DNA of 64,000 nt from Chloroflexota bacterium (GTDB lineage Bacteria; Chloroflexota; Dehalococcoidia; JACPEP01): positions 1 through 64,000 of the forward strand of contig JACPEP010000026.1 of NCBI GenBank assembly GCA_016183425.1, written 5' to 3'. A model generated the notes under the pieces. It worked only from the letters and a program-made list of their open reading frames with translations. It did no database searches and was not told the origin of the DNA. A program made the position numbers and the translations under genes. Each line of letters opens with the position of its first letter. Within the stretch, counting starts at the first letter, position 1. This document shows, piece after piece, positions 42,353-49,659 of the stretch.

Positions 42353-43885
42353 CTATCCTGCCCTTTCGCTGGCTTGCCGGACAGCGGCCAGTTCTTCTTC
42401 GGACAACGGCTTGTGATGCAGCCAGATGGGGTGGCCCTTGGGGTAGATCTTGGCTCGCAGCTCGTCCAACTCCGGCGGCAATGTCACCTTCTCTGGCATC
42501 TTAAGGGTGCGGCTGATATCCCGGACGAACTTCACCGCGCCGTGGAAGCCGAACCAGGGCTCCTCGTAGCGCATCAAGTCCATGACGCAGCTATCGCCCC
42601 CCATCTCCAGCACCACACGCTGTACGATGTCCGGGGGCAACCCTCTGTAAGCGGCCAGGTCCGGTCGTCGTTTGGGGACGGGACGGGAGCCGATCTCCAG
42701 CTCTGGCTTCAGCTTTTCGTAGGCAAGCTGTATGCTCAGCTCGTCCTGGCGGTCCCGCATCAGTATGGCGGGAGGCTCCAGGCCATTTTCCTTGGCCACC
42801 TTCTCCACTATGGGCAAGTACCGGCCAACGCCGGCGGCCATGGAGATGATAACGGGGTTCGTCCCCAGCTCGGCCAGGTAGCGGTAGATAGCGATGGGCT
42901 GAGTGAAGCCAGCGCCCACGGCCACCCGCTTCCCTTTCAAGAGTTCTCTCTGCTCCGCGATGGCCGCCTCCGCCTTAGCCGTCTCCTCCTCTACCAGTTT
43001 TTTGGCTTCCTTCTCCTTACCAAAGAAGGCGGCGATATTCATCACCCATTCTTCGGTTACCTTGATCCCAATCGGGGCCATGCCGGGGGTGTAGTAAGGG
43101 ACACCGAACTTCTCCTGCATCCGCTCGGCGGCATGGATGGTGGTGCAGTCGCAACGCACAGCGTTGAGCATGGCCTCGGGGGCCCGCTCTACCTCCTCCC
43201 GGGTGGCGCCGGCGGTGAGGACGCAGTTTACCTCGATGCCCAGTCTCTCCAGAGGCCAGATGAGCTCCTCAATCTGCAATCGGTTGGGGGTATGCTCTCC
43301 CAGAATGTTGACGGAGTTGGGCCGCTTCGTCTTGGCCGGTTTCATTACCTCGTCGATGAGGGCATCGTAGACGGCGATAAACTCGTCCCGATGGTTGACG
43401 GGGATGGGATCTCGGTAGGCGTAACCGGCGCTGTGGACGGCCAGCACCTTGGCATCGATTTTTTTCTCGGCCTTCCTGGCTACCGCTTTAATATCCTCAC
43501 CGATGAGGTCAGCGGAGCAGCCGGTGAAGACCCAGATGATCTCCGGCGGGCCGGAGTCCTCGGGGTGAAGCGGATAGTCCCGGACGTTGTTGTAGACATC
43601 GTAGATGGTTTGCTCCAGTTTTTCGGCGCCGCCATAGATGATGTTCTGCTTGTCCATGGCGGTGCTATATATCCTATAAGCGGTAGGATAGGGCGGCCCT
43701 TGGCTGTGGAACAGGGTCAGGAATTCCTGGATGGCCCAAGCACAGCCCCGGGCAGCGTGGATGATAACGGCGGTTTTTCTCATGGGGGCCGCGGCCCTCA
43801 TGACAAAGAAGAGCCAGCAGGTGTCATTGGGCATGTGCCACGGGAGCTCTTCGTGCCCTACGGGAGCCTTCTCTGTGGTTGCCAT
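42353..43885 (-). CDS. NifD-like (nitrogenase-type component) protein
   Basis: A 510-residue component 1 family protein starting at ATG 43885 (the TTG six bases earlier is less likely; AAAGGAGGG lies upstream). P-cluster-type cysteines are C23 (NDTCW), C48 (ARGCAW) and C123 (TGCSADLIGEDI). C245 in VRCDCTTIHAAERMQEKFGVPY-like sequence aligns, by spacing to the following (E)KxG(I/V)P motif, with the NifD cysteine that binds FeMo-co, but the FeMo-co histidine region (NifD GPYHG) reads EPWFGFHG. It is thus neither a true nitrogenase nor an obvious BchN. The PqqD/precursor genes lie just upstream. Confidence 0.88.
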   Translation of the reverse strand: MATTEKAPVGHEELPWHMPNDTCWLFFVMRAAAPMRKTAVIIHAARGCAWAIQEFLTLFHSQGPPYPTAYRIYSTAMDKQNIIYGGAEKLEQTIYDVYNNVRDYPLHPEDSGPPEIIWVFTGCSADLIGEDIKAVARKAEKKIDAKVLAVHSAGYAYRDPIPVNHRDEFIAVYDALIDEVMKPAKTKRPNSVNILGEHTPNRLQIEELIWPLERLGIEVNCVLTAGATREEVERAPEAMLNAVRCDCTTIHAAERMQEKFGVPYYTPGMAPIGIKVTEEWVMNIAAFFGKEKEAKKLVEEETAKAEAAIAEQRELLKGKRVAVGAGFTQPIAIYRYLAELGTNPVIISMAAGVGRYLPIVEKVAKENGLEPPAILMRDRQDELSIQLAYEKLKPELEIGSRPVPKRRPDLAAYRGLPPDIVQRVVLEMGGDSCVMDLMRYEEPWFGFHGAVKFVRDISRTLKMPEKVTLPPELDELRAKIYPKGHPIWLHHKPLSEEELAAVRQASERAG

Positions 43886-43940
43886 GGGCAACCCTCCTTT
43901 CCTAGACTAGAACCGAGTCCGATGGCGGACTCACGTCTTC

Positions 43941-44108
43941 TCAGTTCAGGCAAGCGCCGCAGTTAACACAAACCGGGCAGTTGCCCAGATCGCTGGTGCT
44001 GGCCACCAGCTCCGCCACAAAGTCGTCCTGGCTTTTCTCCACGAGACACGGCGACTCGTAGGTGTTGCGCTTGGCGGCCCAGGCCACCAAATCCACTTGC
44101 TTTGCCAT
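43941..44108 (-). CDS. RiPP-like precursor peptide 2 with CxxCxxCxxC tail
   Basis: A 55-residue peptide with a strong AAGGAGG site 5 nt before its ATG. The leader is residues 1-35 and includes TYESPCLVEKSQDDFVAEL, which fits YxxPxL and matches the leader of the upstream peptide. The tail from residue 37 on reads STSDLGNCPVCVNCGACLN, with C44, C47, C50 and C53 at exact three-residue spacing. Such a tail could bind an Fe-S cluster or be modified at the cysteines. It lies 55 bp before the NifD-like gene. It is too small to have been noticed by size cut-offs. Confidence 0.8.
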   Translation of the reverse strand: MAKQVDLVAWAAKRNTYESPCLVEKSQDDFVAELVASTSDLGNCPVCVNCGACLN

Positions 44109-44122
44109 GGCTCCTCCTTGCT

Positions 44123-44338
44123 CTACCCTCCTGCTACCGCAGAATCGGACGGCACACCTGGGGATTGGGAACCCCGGGTTAGCTCGGCACTACAGGCCGG
44201 CGAGGCATTAAAGGCAAAACTAGCTTCGGCCACTGCGGAGTCTGTATGCGCCAACTCCGCCAGGAAGTCATCTTGAGTCTTCTCAATTAGGGCGGGAGGC
44301 TCATAGTTTCCCTTGGGGGCGGCTGCTTTTGGGGCCAC
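44123..44338 (-). CDS. RiPP-like precursor peptide 1
   Basis: A 71-residue peptide starting at GTG, with TAGGAG nine nt before it that begins inside the stop of the PqqD-like gene, so translation is coupled. The leader includes NYEPPALIEKTQDDFLAEL, aligning residue by residue with peptide 2 (YxxPxL then (I/V)EK(T/S)QDDF(L/V)AEL). The tail is different: it is rich in Ser, Ala and Pro and has a single cysteine. Leader conservation with tail divergence is the usual pattern of RiPP precursors sharing one modifying system. Confidence 0.72.
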   Translation of the reverse strand: MAPKAAAPKGNYEPPALIEKTQDDFLAELAHTDSAVAEASFAFNASPACSAELTRGSQSPGVPSDSAVAGG

Positions 44339-44350
44339 AGCTAATTACTC

Positions 44351-44647
44351 CTATGGCGAGTTGATAAAGCCTTGTTCCTGCATTTGGACGACGAACTGGG
44401 ACAGATCCTGGGCCACTGCCGTTGCATCGGCCTGGGGATATTGGTTCTGCAATCGCTCTCGAATCTGGCCCAGGGTGGTTTTGCCGTCACAACTGGAGAG
44501 GATGAGATAAGAGGAGGAGTTCAACTTGAAATATCGGAGATCTTTGCGGTCATATAGCCAGAGGAGCCCTCTATCCGCGTCTCCCAGGGCGAAGAGCTCG
44601 TAGCTGCCAGTCAACTGCCACCTGGTGGAGTCTTCTATCTCCGACAT
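44351..44647 (-). CDS. PqqD-like RiPP recognition element (RRE) protein
   Basis: A 98-residue stand-alone PqqD-fold protein. The signature is a beta-hairpin (GLLWLYDRKDLRYFKLNSSSYLIL), then SSCDGKTTLGQIRERLQNQYP, then VAQDLSQFVVQMQEQGFI at the C terminus. PqqD/RRE domains bind precursor leaders; in lasso peptide systems they recognise YxxPxL, the motif present in both small peptides just downstream. It is first in the operon, about 100 nt after the predicted transcription start. Confidence 0.85.
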   Translation of the reverse strand: MSEIEDSTRWQLTGSYELFALGDADRGLLWLYDRKDLRYFKLNSSSYLILSSCDGKTTLGQIRERLQNQYPQADATAVAQDLSQFVVQMQEQGFINSP

Positions 44648-44738
44648 CCTGACCTTCCCGATTTCGCCACGCCCCCTGCGCCCGGGTTGCCTACCCTCAA
44701 CTCCAAAGAACCTATCTCCACAATACGAGGAGACATTG

Positions 44739-44786
44739 TGTGACCAAAGTCACAGGTATGTTACCACAGTCATTAGGGGTTGTCAA
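44739..44786 (-). promoter_or_regulatory. Operon promoter with palindromic operator at +1
   Basis: On the minus strand: -35 TTGACA (44786-44781), 17-bp spacer, -10 TAACAT (44763-44758), and a perfect palindrome TGTGACTTTGGTCACA (44754-44739) over the start of transcription. A repressor bound there would block the PqqD-precursor-Nif-like operon. The same TGTGA-N6-TCACA frame is found before the regulator gene at 45566-45581. FNR/CRP-type proteins also bind this consensus, so the protein is not settled. Confidence 0.7.
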
Positions 44787-44886
44787 GGATTTTCCAGTGA
44801 AAAAATTAAAATGCGTAGAAGTTGTTTTTTCTTTCACAACTTAAGGAAAGCCTTCATGATAATAGCCCAGAGGGATAGGGGAGTTC

Positions 44887-45552
44887 TTACGAGGAGAGCG
44901 CCTCCCCTTTGGGGATGTGGATGACGTAAAGACAAAAGCCGTCGCCTTTGGCCTGACAATGGGTTCGTTCCACCTCTTGGTACTGGAGGGCCTCTTTTTG
45001 AAAGCTGAGATGCCATTCGCAGAGTTCTGAATGGGCCTCGGCGACGCGCATGTAGGGACAATTGTAATCGCGAATTTCAAAGCCCTCTTCTATCTTCTTA
45101 TAGGTAGAGATGCTACCCCGCTCGCTGGCGATCCGACTTACGGTAGCCACTCGATCCGCTAAGCCTTGCCCCTCAAAGCGATCCGCCAGGCCAGCCACCA
45201 TGCGATGGGCCAGTTTGCGAAAGAGGAGAGCCACCATTTCCCGCCCGTCCCGGCCCGCCAACTCTTCCCGGGTCAGGCCCTTGGCCTCTTCCAGGATGCG
45301 GTGAGCCAGGCGGCGATAGCTGCGAGGAAATACTTCCTCCCCCAGGGGAGTCAAAGAGTACAGGTAGTGGGGACGACCGCTGTGGCGACGTACCTCCTGG
45401 GAGCGCACCAGGGCGTCCCGCTCCAGCACCGTAAGGTGCTGGCGTACCGTCATAGGGGCCAGATCCAACTCCATCGCCATCTCCTCCACGGTGGCAGTGC
45501 CCTTCCGTCTTAGGATATCCAGGATCTGGCGTCGGGTCATTTGAAGAACCAT
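44887..45552 (-). CDS. SufR-like iron-sulfur transcriptional regulator
   Basis: A 221-residue DeoR/ArsR-type winged-helix regulator. The N-terminal HTH is RRQILDILRRKGTATVEEMA followed by LAPMTVRQHLTVLERDALV and the wing HSGRPHYLYSLT. The C terminus has C165 and C178 (CX12C as in SufR) plus C199 and C207, enough to hold a redox- or iron-sensing Fe-S cluster. It lies 240 bp upstream of the PqqD-like gene on the same strand, and both units carry the same operator palindrome. Autoregulation is likely. Confidence 0.82.
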   Translation of the reverse strand: MVLQMTRRQILDILRRKGTATVEEMAMELDLAPMTVRQHLTVLERDALVRSQEVRRHSGRPHYLYSLTPLGEEVFPRSYRRLAHRILEEAKGLTREELAGRDGREMVALLFRKLAHRMVAGLADRFEGQGLADRVATVSRIASERGSISTYKKIEEGFEIRDYNCPYMRVAEAHSELCEWHLSFQKEALQYQEVERTHCQAKGDGFCLYVIHIPKGEALSS

Positions 45553-45565
45553 CCCAAACCCCCTT

Positions 45566-45581
45566 TGTGATATATATCACA
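45566..45581 (-). promoter_or_regulatory. Palindromic operator before the regulator gene
   Basis: TGTGATATATATCACA is a perfect 16-bp palindrome, 13 bp before the regulator ATG. The 5-bp arms and 6-bp spacer equal those at 44739-44754, but the inner bases differ, as expected if a protein reads the arms. Confidence 0.7.
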
Positions 45582-45631
45582 TAGATTCAGTAACAAATAC
45601 GGTAAAAAGTGTTACGAAAAATTCAATCTTT

Positions 45632-45661
45632 AATATATGCCTAAAGTGTGACTTTTGTCAA
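45632..45661 (-). promoter_or_regulatory. Promoter of the SufR-like regulator
   Basis: On the minus strand: -35 TTGACA (45661-45656), 18-bp spacer, -10 TATATT (45637-45632). The plus-strand reading across the -35 is TGTGACTTTTGTCAAT (45647-45662), a near match to the operator palindrome, so the regulator could cover its own promoter. Confidence 0.6.
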
Positions 45662-45925
45662 TGCTTTGCCAGGCATGGCATGGTATCATTTATGCTTTTT
45701 ACGACCTCGGACGAGAAACATCTTCGCAAGGACAGATTTCAGGCTAAGATAAGAGGGCGATCGCCTGGATTTAGAATCTTTCGCATTTCGACTCCGCTAA
45801 GAGGCAGCGCCCGGGGGTTTGGCGGCCCATGGATAGAGAGGCGGCTTTTCTTGACGCCTTGGTTCACCCTTGTTATCCTTCGTACGCGGACGACCAGGGT
45901 TAGTTTCCCAAAAAGGAGGCCAAAG

Positions 45926-46117
45926 ATGCCCATAATTCGAGTTAGCGCTTTCAAGCGGCCGGTGGAGAAGAAGAGAGAACTGGCCAAGGCCCTTACCGAG
46001 ACCCTGATGCGGGTCTATGAGATGCCCTCGGAAAGCGCCGGGGAGGTGTACGTCATCTTCGACGACAAGTTTCGTGAGGAATGGGCCAAGGCGGGGGTGC
46101 TTTATTGCGACCGCTGA
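45926..46117 (+). CDS. 4-oxalocrotonate tautomerase-family protein
   Basis: A 63-residue protein starting at ATG 45926 (AAAAAGGAGG upstream); the longer ORF start is not supported. After methionine removal Pro1 (MPIIRVSAF) is the expected catalytic base, and ELAKALTETLMRVYEMP with AGEVYVIFDD follows the family core. It would catalyse keto-enol tautomerisation or a related reaction as a hexamer. The region 45665-45925 before it has no recognised feature. It converges with rsmG. Confidence 0.85.
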   Translation: MPIIRVSAFKRPVEKKRELAKALTETLMRVYEMPSESAGEVYVIFDDKFREEWAKAGVLYCDR

Positions 46118-46127
46118 CAGCAAAGGG

Positions 46128-46841
46128 TTACTTCAAAGGCCGCCGGACCGGCAGGCCGGGGCGGCGGGGATAACGAGAGGGAGTGGGGGCAACTTTCTCA
46201 CCGATCACCAGGTATCGCTGGTCGGGAAACAGAGGCACCGGTCTCACCTGCAGAAGGCGTCCCCCCGTCTCAGAAAGGGCTTTTTGCGCCCGGGACATCT
46301 CTTCCTTTATCTCGCCTTTTTTAAGGGCCACTGCCCGTCCGCCTACAAGGCAGAAGGGCATCATCAGCTCGACCAGGGTGGCCAGGGGCGCTACGCCTCG
46401 GGATACCGCCAGGTGAAAGGCCTCGCGATATGAAAGCTGGTGAGCCAAGTCCTCGGAACGGGCGGTGATCACCTCTACTCCGGAGAGACCCAGGTAGCCC
46501 GTGATATGGTTCAGGAAGGCGGTGCGCTTGGCCGTTGCGTCCAGGAGCACCAGTTCCATCTGGGGATAGACCAGCTTCAAGGGGATGCCCGGCAGACCAG
46601 CGCCGCTGCCCACGTCGATGCAACGCCACTGAGCAGGCCGTTGCCACCCCTCCAGAGCCAGGGAAACGGTGAGGGAGTCCAGAAAGTGTTTTACCTGTAC
46701 CGCCTGGTAGTCCACAATGGCGGTGAGATTGATCCGGCGGTTCCACTCCACTAGTTCCTGATAATAGCGCTGGAAGGCGTCTATCTGATCGGAGGAGAGA
46801 GTTATACCCAGCTTTTGGGCCCCCGCTAGCAGTATCTCCAC
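46128..46841 (-). CDS. rsmG: 16S rRNA (guanine527-N7)-methyltransferase
   Basis: A 237-residue Rossmann methyltransferase. Motifs are EWNRRINLTAI near 33-43, CIDVGSGAGLPGIPLKL (SAM-binding) near 74-90 and VSRGVAPLATLVELMMPF near 148-165, diagnostic of RsmG/GidB. It methylates N7 of G527 in the 530 loop of 16S rRNA. It starts directly after the stop of the TPR gene (they abut), suggesting co-transcription. Confidence 0.93.
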   Translation of the reverse strand: MEILLAGAQKLGITLSSDQIDAFQRYYQELVEWNRRINLTAIVDYQAVQVKHFLDSLTVSLALEGWQRPAQWRCIDVGSGAGLPGIPLKLVYPQMELVLLDATAKRTAFLNHITGYLGLSGVEVITARSEDLAHQLSYREAFHLAVSRGVAPLATLVELMMPFCLVGGRAVALKKGEIKEEMSRAQKALSETGGRLLQVRPVPLFPDQRYLVIGEKVAPTPSRYPRRPGLPVRRPLK

Positions 46842-47975
46842 TTATCTTTCGCCCACGGCGCTCAGGCCCTGCCGCGCCAGAGGTTGTTCCGGCTCCAGCT
46901 CCAGCGCCCGCTGGAAACGGCTCCGGGCCTCTTCAGTGCGGCCGGTCTTAAGGTAGGCCCAGCCCAGGGCGGCCTGGTACTGAGCGGCCTGGGGCGACAA
47001 TTGGGCGGCCCGCTGGAAACGCTCTATGGCCATAACGTAATCCTGAAGAAGGTAATAAGACCAGCCGGAGAAGGCGAAGGCGGGGGCGTAGGTGGGGTCT
47101 ACCTGTGCCGCCTGATCGAAGATGGGCCGGGCAGCGGTGTAATTTCCCTCTTTGTAGTAGACCAAGGCCAGCCCCCAGTGGTTGCGCGGCTCGTTGGGCT
47201 CCAGGTCTATGGCTTTCTGGAAGCTGGCCATGGCTTTGGCAGTGTCTTTCAGAGGCGGGTAGTCCCGATACATCCGCCCCACGTCACGGTACAGATAGGC
47301 GTAGTTGGGGCGAAGGTTGACGGCGCGCTGATAATGGTCTAGAGCCTCCTGGTGCTTGGCCTGTTTTTCCAGAACGTAGCCCAGGTTCCGGTGGGCATCC
47401 ACGCTTGCCGGGTCCAGTTGCACTGCCTTCTGGCCTTCCTCCAGGGCTTCCCGCCATTGATTTTTCTCGGCATAGGCTGAGGCCAGGTAGGCATGAGGCT
47501 CTGGGGCCTGGGGGGCCAGCTCCACTGCCCGCCGTAAGGGCGGGATGGCCTTCTCCGTCTCGCCTTGCCAATCGTAAGCCAGGCCCAGGTGGGCGTGGGC
47601 GGCGGCATTTTGGGGGTCGAGACGGAGGGCCTCCTGAGCTGCCGCCACCGCCTCCGGATAGCGGTTAAGGAGGGTAAGGACTTTGGCGAGGCGAACCCAG
47701 GCCTGAATTTCTTTGGGCTGGAGACGCGTGATGGCGTCATATTCCTCCGTCGCCAGTTGGAACTTGCCCTCCTCCATCCATTGGTCGGCTAAGGAGATGC
47801 GGCGGGGGATGTTCACCTGAGGAACGGGGGTCCCCGCTATTTCTTTGGGCAAGGGAATGGCCTCCTTGAAGAGGATGGGAAGACTGACGAGTAGGTACAG
47901 CCCGGCGGGAATGCCTACCAGGAGAAGCACCCACGGAAGAAGCGCCATGGTTTGGGCCGTGCTTTTTGATTGCAT
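46842..47975 (-). CDS. TPR-repeat protein with N-terminal anchor
   Basis: A 377-residue protein with a membrane segment at residues 10-31 (MALLPWVLLLVGIPAGLYLLV) and about eight tetratricopeptide repeats from residue 60 on (for example AAAHAHLGLAYDWQGETEKAI, YAYLYRDVGRMY). It is a scaffold for protein contacts at the membrane. It abuts rsmG at its 3' end and is otherwise isolated. Upstream (47976-48300) is repeat-rich, non-coding DNA with GGGAGAGG / GTGAGGGTGAA units like those near 0.9 kb. Confidence 0.85.
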   Translation of the reverse strand: MQSKSTAQTMALLPWVLLLVGIPAGLYLLVSLPILFKEAIPLPKEIAGTPVPQVNIPRRISLADQWMEEGKFQLATEEYDAITRLQPKEIQAWVRLAKVLTLLNRYPEAVAAAQEALRLDPQNAAAHAHLGLAYDWQGETEKAIPPLRRAVELAPQAPEPHAYLASAYAEKNQWREALEEGQKAVQLDPASVDAHRNLGYVLEKQAKHQEALDHYQRAVNLRPNYAYLYRDVGRMYRDYPPLKDTAKAMASFQKAIDLEPNEPRNHWGLALVYYKEGNYTAARPIFDQAAQVDPTYAPAFAFSGWSYYLLQDYVMAIERFQRAAQLSPQAAQYQAALGWAYLKTGRTEEARSRFQRALELEPEQPLARQGLSAVGER

Positions 47976-48300
47976 CGTCTCTACACAGGAAAGATAACAG
48001 AGTTCCCGAGGGCTCGCAAGGTGAGGTCCTCTGCCTTAATCCGTGGATTTTCATTGGGAAGGCACACCTTCCGGGTGTCTTTCCCCTCCCCTGGCGGGAG
48101 GTGATTAAGGGGAGGGGGAGTTCACCCTCACCTAACCTCTCCCCTCAAGGGAGAGGGACTGGAGACAAACCACCGGCTTTACTCGAAAGAAGCCACGGAT
48201 TTGGGCTCTGAGGGAGGTAGGGAAACTACCCTTGCGCCACGGCCAAGACGGTGCGCCTTGCGTTCAAGATTTGCATCCAGGCCGGGATAGAGGGTGATGC
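47976..48300. repeat. Repeat-rich intergenic region
   Basis: It contains inverted repeats around 48060-48170 made of CCCTCCCC/GGGGAGGG and CTCTCCCCTCAAGGGAGAG units and TTCACCCTCACC, the same family as 885-960. No gene was recognised. Confidence 0.45.
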
Positions 48301-49659
48301 TTAAGGGGGCCAATCACGAAGAAGGTGGGCCATCTCTTCTTCATCAGGGGGAATCAGCCCATAGCGAGCGCGCTGGAAGGCCGAGGTTAGATGCGCCACG
48401 GCGGGGGGAGAAAATAGGCGGCTCGCCGGCTCCTGGAACTCCCCGGGGGTCTCCGTCAGCTTCCTCTCTAACCCTCGCTCCGCCGCCGAGGCCAGGAAGC
48501 GCAAGTAAAGGCGATAGACTCGAGCTACGTTTCCATCCCCGAAGGTCCTCCAGGAGTGTGCCCTTTCCCCTCCTTTCCTGAGAGAGAAAAGGTCCCGCAG
48601 CAAAGCATCCAGGCCGATGGTTTTTGCCCCAGGAATAGACTCTCGAATCGCTGTCTCATCATCCCTTTCCTCCCGACCCCGCCGTCGCAAGGCCCGGATC
48701 AACCACCAGGCAATGAGGCCCAGAACCATGGCCAGCACCAACAGCCGTAAGGCCTGAAGGAGAGGCTCCGAAATGGCCGAACCCCCTTGGCCTGCTTTGC
48801 GTAGCTCCTCTACCCATTGGGGCGATGCCTCTTCTTGAGATTGTGCCTCTTGCCTGGGGAGGAAACGCATCAAAAGAGACAAGATAATGATAATCCCCTC
48901 GGCAACATACCCCAGGGCCAAAAAAACGATAAGAAGAATTCTATCTACCACCCAGGCAACGATGTTTAAAGGCACCGACAGCAGTGACCAGACATCGACG
49001 CCGCCAAAAAGGGCAAGCAGACTGCCGAAGAACAGTATTCCTCCCACCAACGGGATGACGATGTACATTCCGCGTCTCGAGAAAGGGGCTGCTATAGACT
49101 CCATGTTGGCCAGGGTGGCCCCCGTCAGCCCCAAGGCGAAGAAGAGGAGAAGGGCGCTCCACGCCCGTTGTTCGGGAGCCAGCCAGTGCAGGAGGAGGAT
49201 CCCCGCCGCAATTACCCCCATACCCCTGGCGAAGGAGACCAGGTATCGCTGTAGTGATATTTTCTGATGAGCAAGACCGGTGCCCCGCCACCATAGCCCC
49301 AGTCCCAAAAGGGCTGTGAACGCAAAAGGAGACAGGCCCCGAGAGACATCCGTCGCTCGCCCCAGGAATTGCGCCGCCCACGAAAGGTTTGGCAAAGCCC
49401 AGATGCCCAGAAGCTCCCCGTGAAGGATGGTTAACAAAAAGAAGAAAGCGACCCCCAGGGCAAGCACCTGAACCATACGAGGAGGGAGATCCAGATGAGT
49501 CAAGAAACGGGCAACGCAGAAGCTGACCACCAAGGTGGTGAAAAATAGCGGCGTGGGACTGCTCTCGAAGCCAACCAATCGGTAAAAAACGGCTACCGCA
49601 ACATAAAGCCAGGTAGCTTCCATGCCCAAAAAGGTCAAATTTAGAGCCCACCGCCTCAT
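48301..49659 (-). CDS. DUF4129-domain membrane protein
   Basis: A 452-residue polytopic membrane protein starting at MRRWALNLTFLGM (49659); the longer ORF start overlaps the preceding gene fully. About nine hydrophobic segments precede a C-terminal DUF4129 domain, with VARVYRLYLRFLASAAERGLER, then TPGEFQEPA and LTSAFQRARYGLIPPD. Such proteins often carry a transglutaminase domain before DUF4129; none is seen here. Its start overlaps the DUF58 stop by 4 bp, so it ends the MoxR operon. Confidence 0.82.
   Translation of the reverse strand: MRRWALNLTFLGMEATWLYVAVAVFYRLVGFESSPTPLFFTTLVVSFCVARFLTHLDLPPRMVQVLALGVAFFFLLTILHGELLGIWALPNLSWAAQFLGRATDVSRGLSPFAFTALLGLGLWWRGTGLAHQKISLQRYLVSFARGMGVIAAGILLLHWLAPEQRAWSALLLFFALGLTGATLANMESIAAPFSRRGMYIVIPLVGGILFFGSLLALFGGVDVWSLLSVPLNIVAWVVDRILLIVFLALGYVAEGIIIILSLLMRFLPRQEAQSQEEASPQWVEELRKAGQGGSAISEPLLQALRLLVLAMVLGLIAWWLIRALRRRGREERDDETAIRESIPGAKTIGLDALLRDLFSLRKGGERAHSWRTFGDGNVARVYRLYLRFLASAAERGLERKLTETPGEFQEPASRLFSPPAVAHLTSAFQRARYGLIPPDEEEMAHLLRDWPP

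Noticed and set aside
39251-43885. True nitrogen fixation (nifHDK)
   Set aside because: No nifE, nifN, nifB or homocitrate gene, the NifK-like protein is short, the FeMo-co histidine region is altered, and there are two NifH-like genes of unlike type.
39251-43885. Dark-operative protochlorophyllide or chlorophyllide reductase (BchLNB / BchXYZ)
   Set aside because: No other bacteriochlorophyll gene is in the window; the PqqD-like and peptide genes do not fit; the NifD-like protein has the extra cofactor-type cysteine.
43941-44647. Lasso peptide cluster
   Set aside because: The leader motif and RRE would fit, but no B2 transglutaminase-like protease or asparagine-synthetase-like C protein is near, and the tails have no ring-forming Gly plus Asp/Glu at residue 7-9.
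45680-45925. Upstream extension of the tautomerase ORF
   Set aside because: The family requires Pro directly after the initiator Met; the ATG at 45926 with AAAAAGGAGG gives that.
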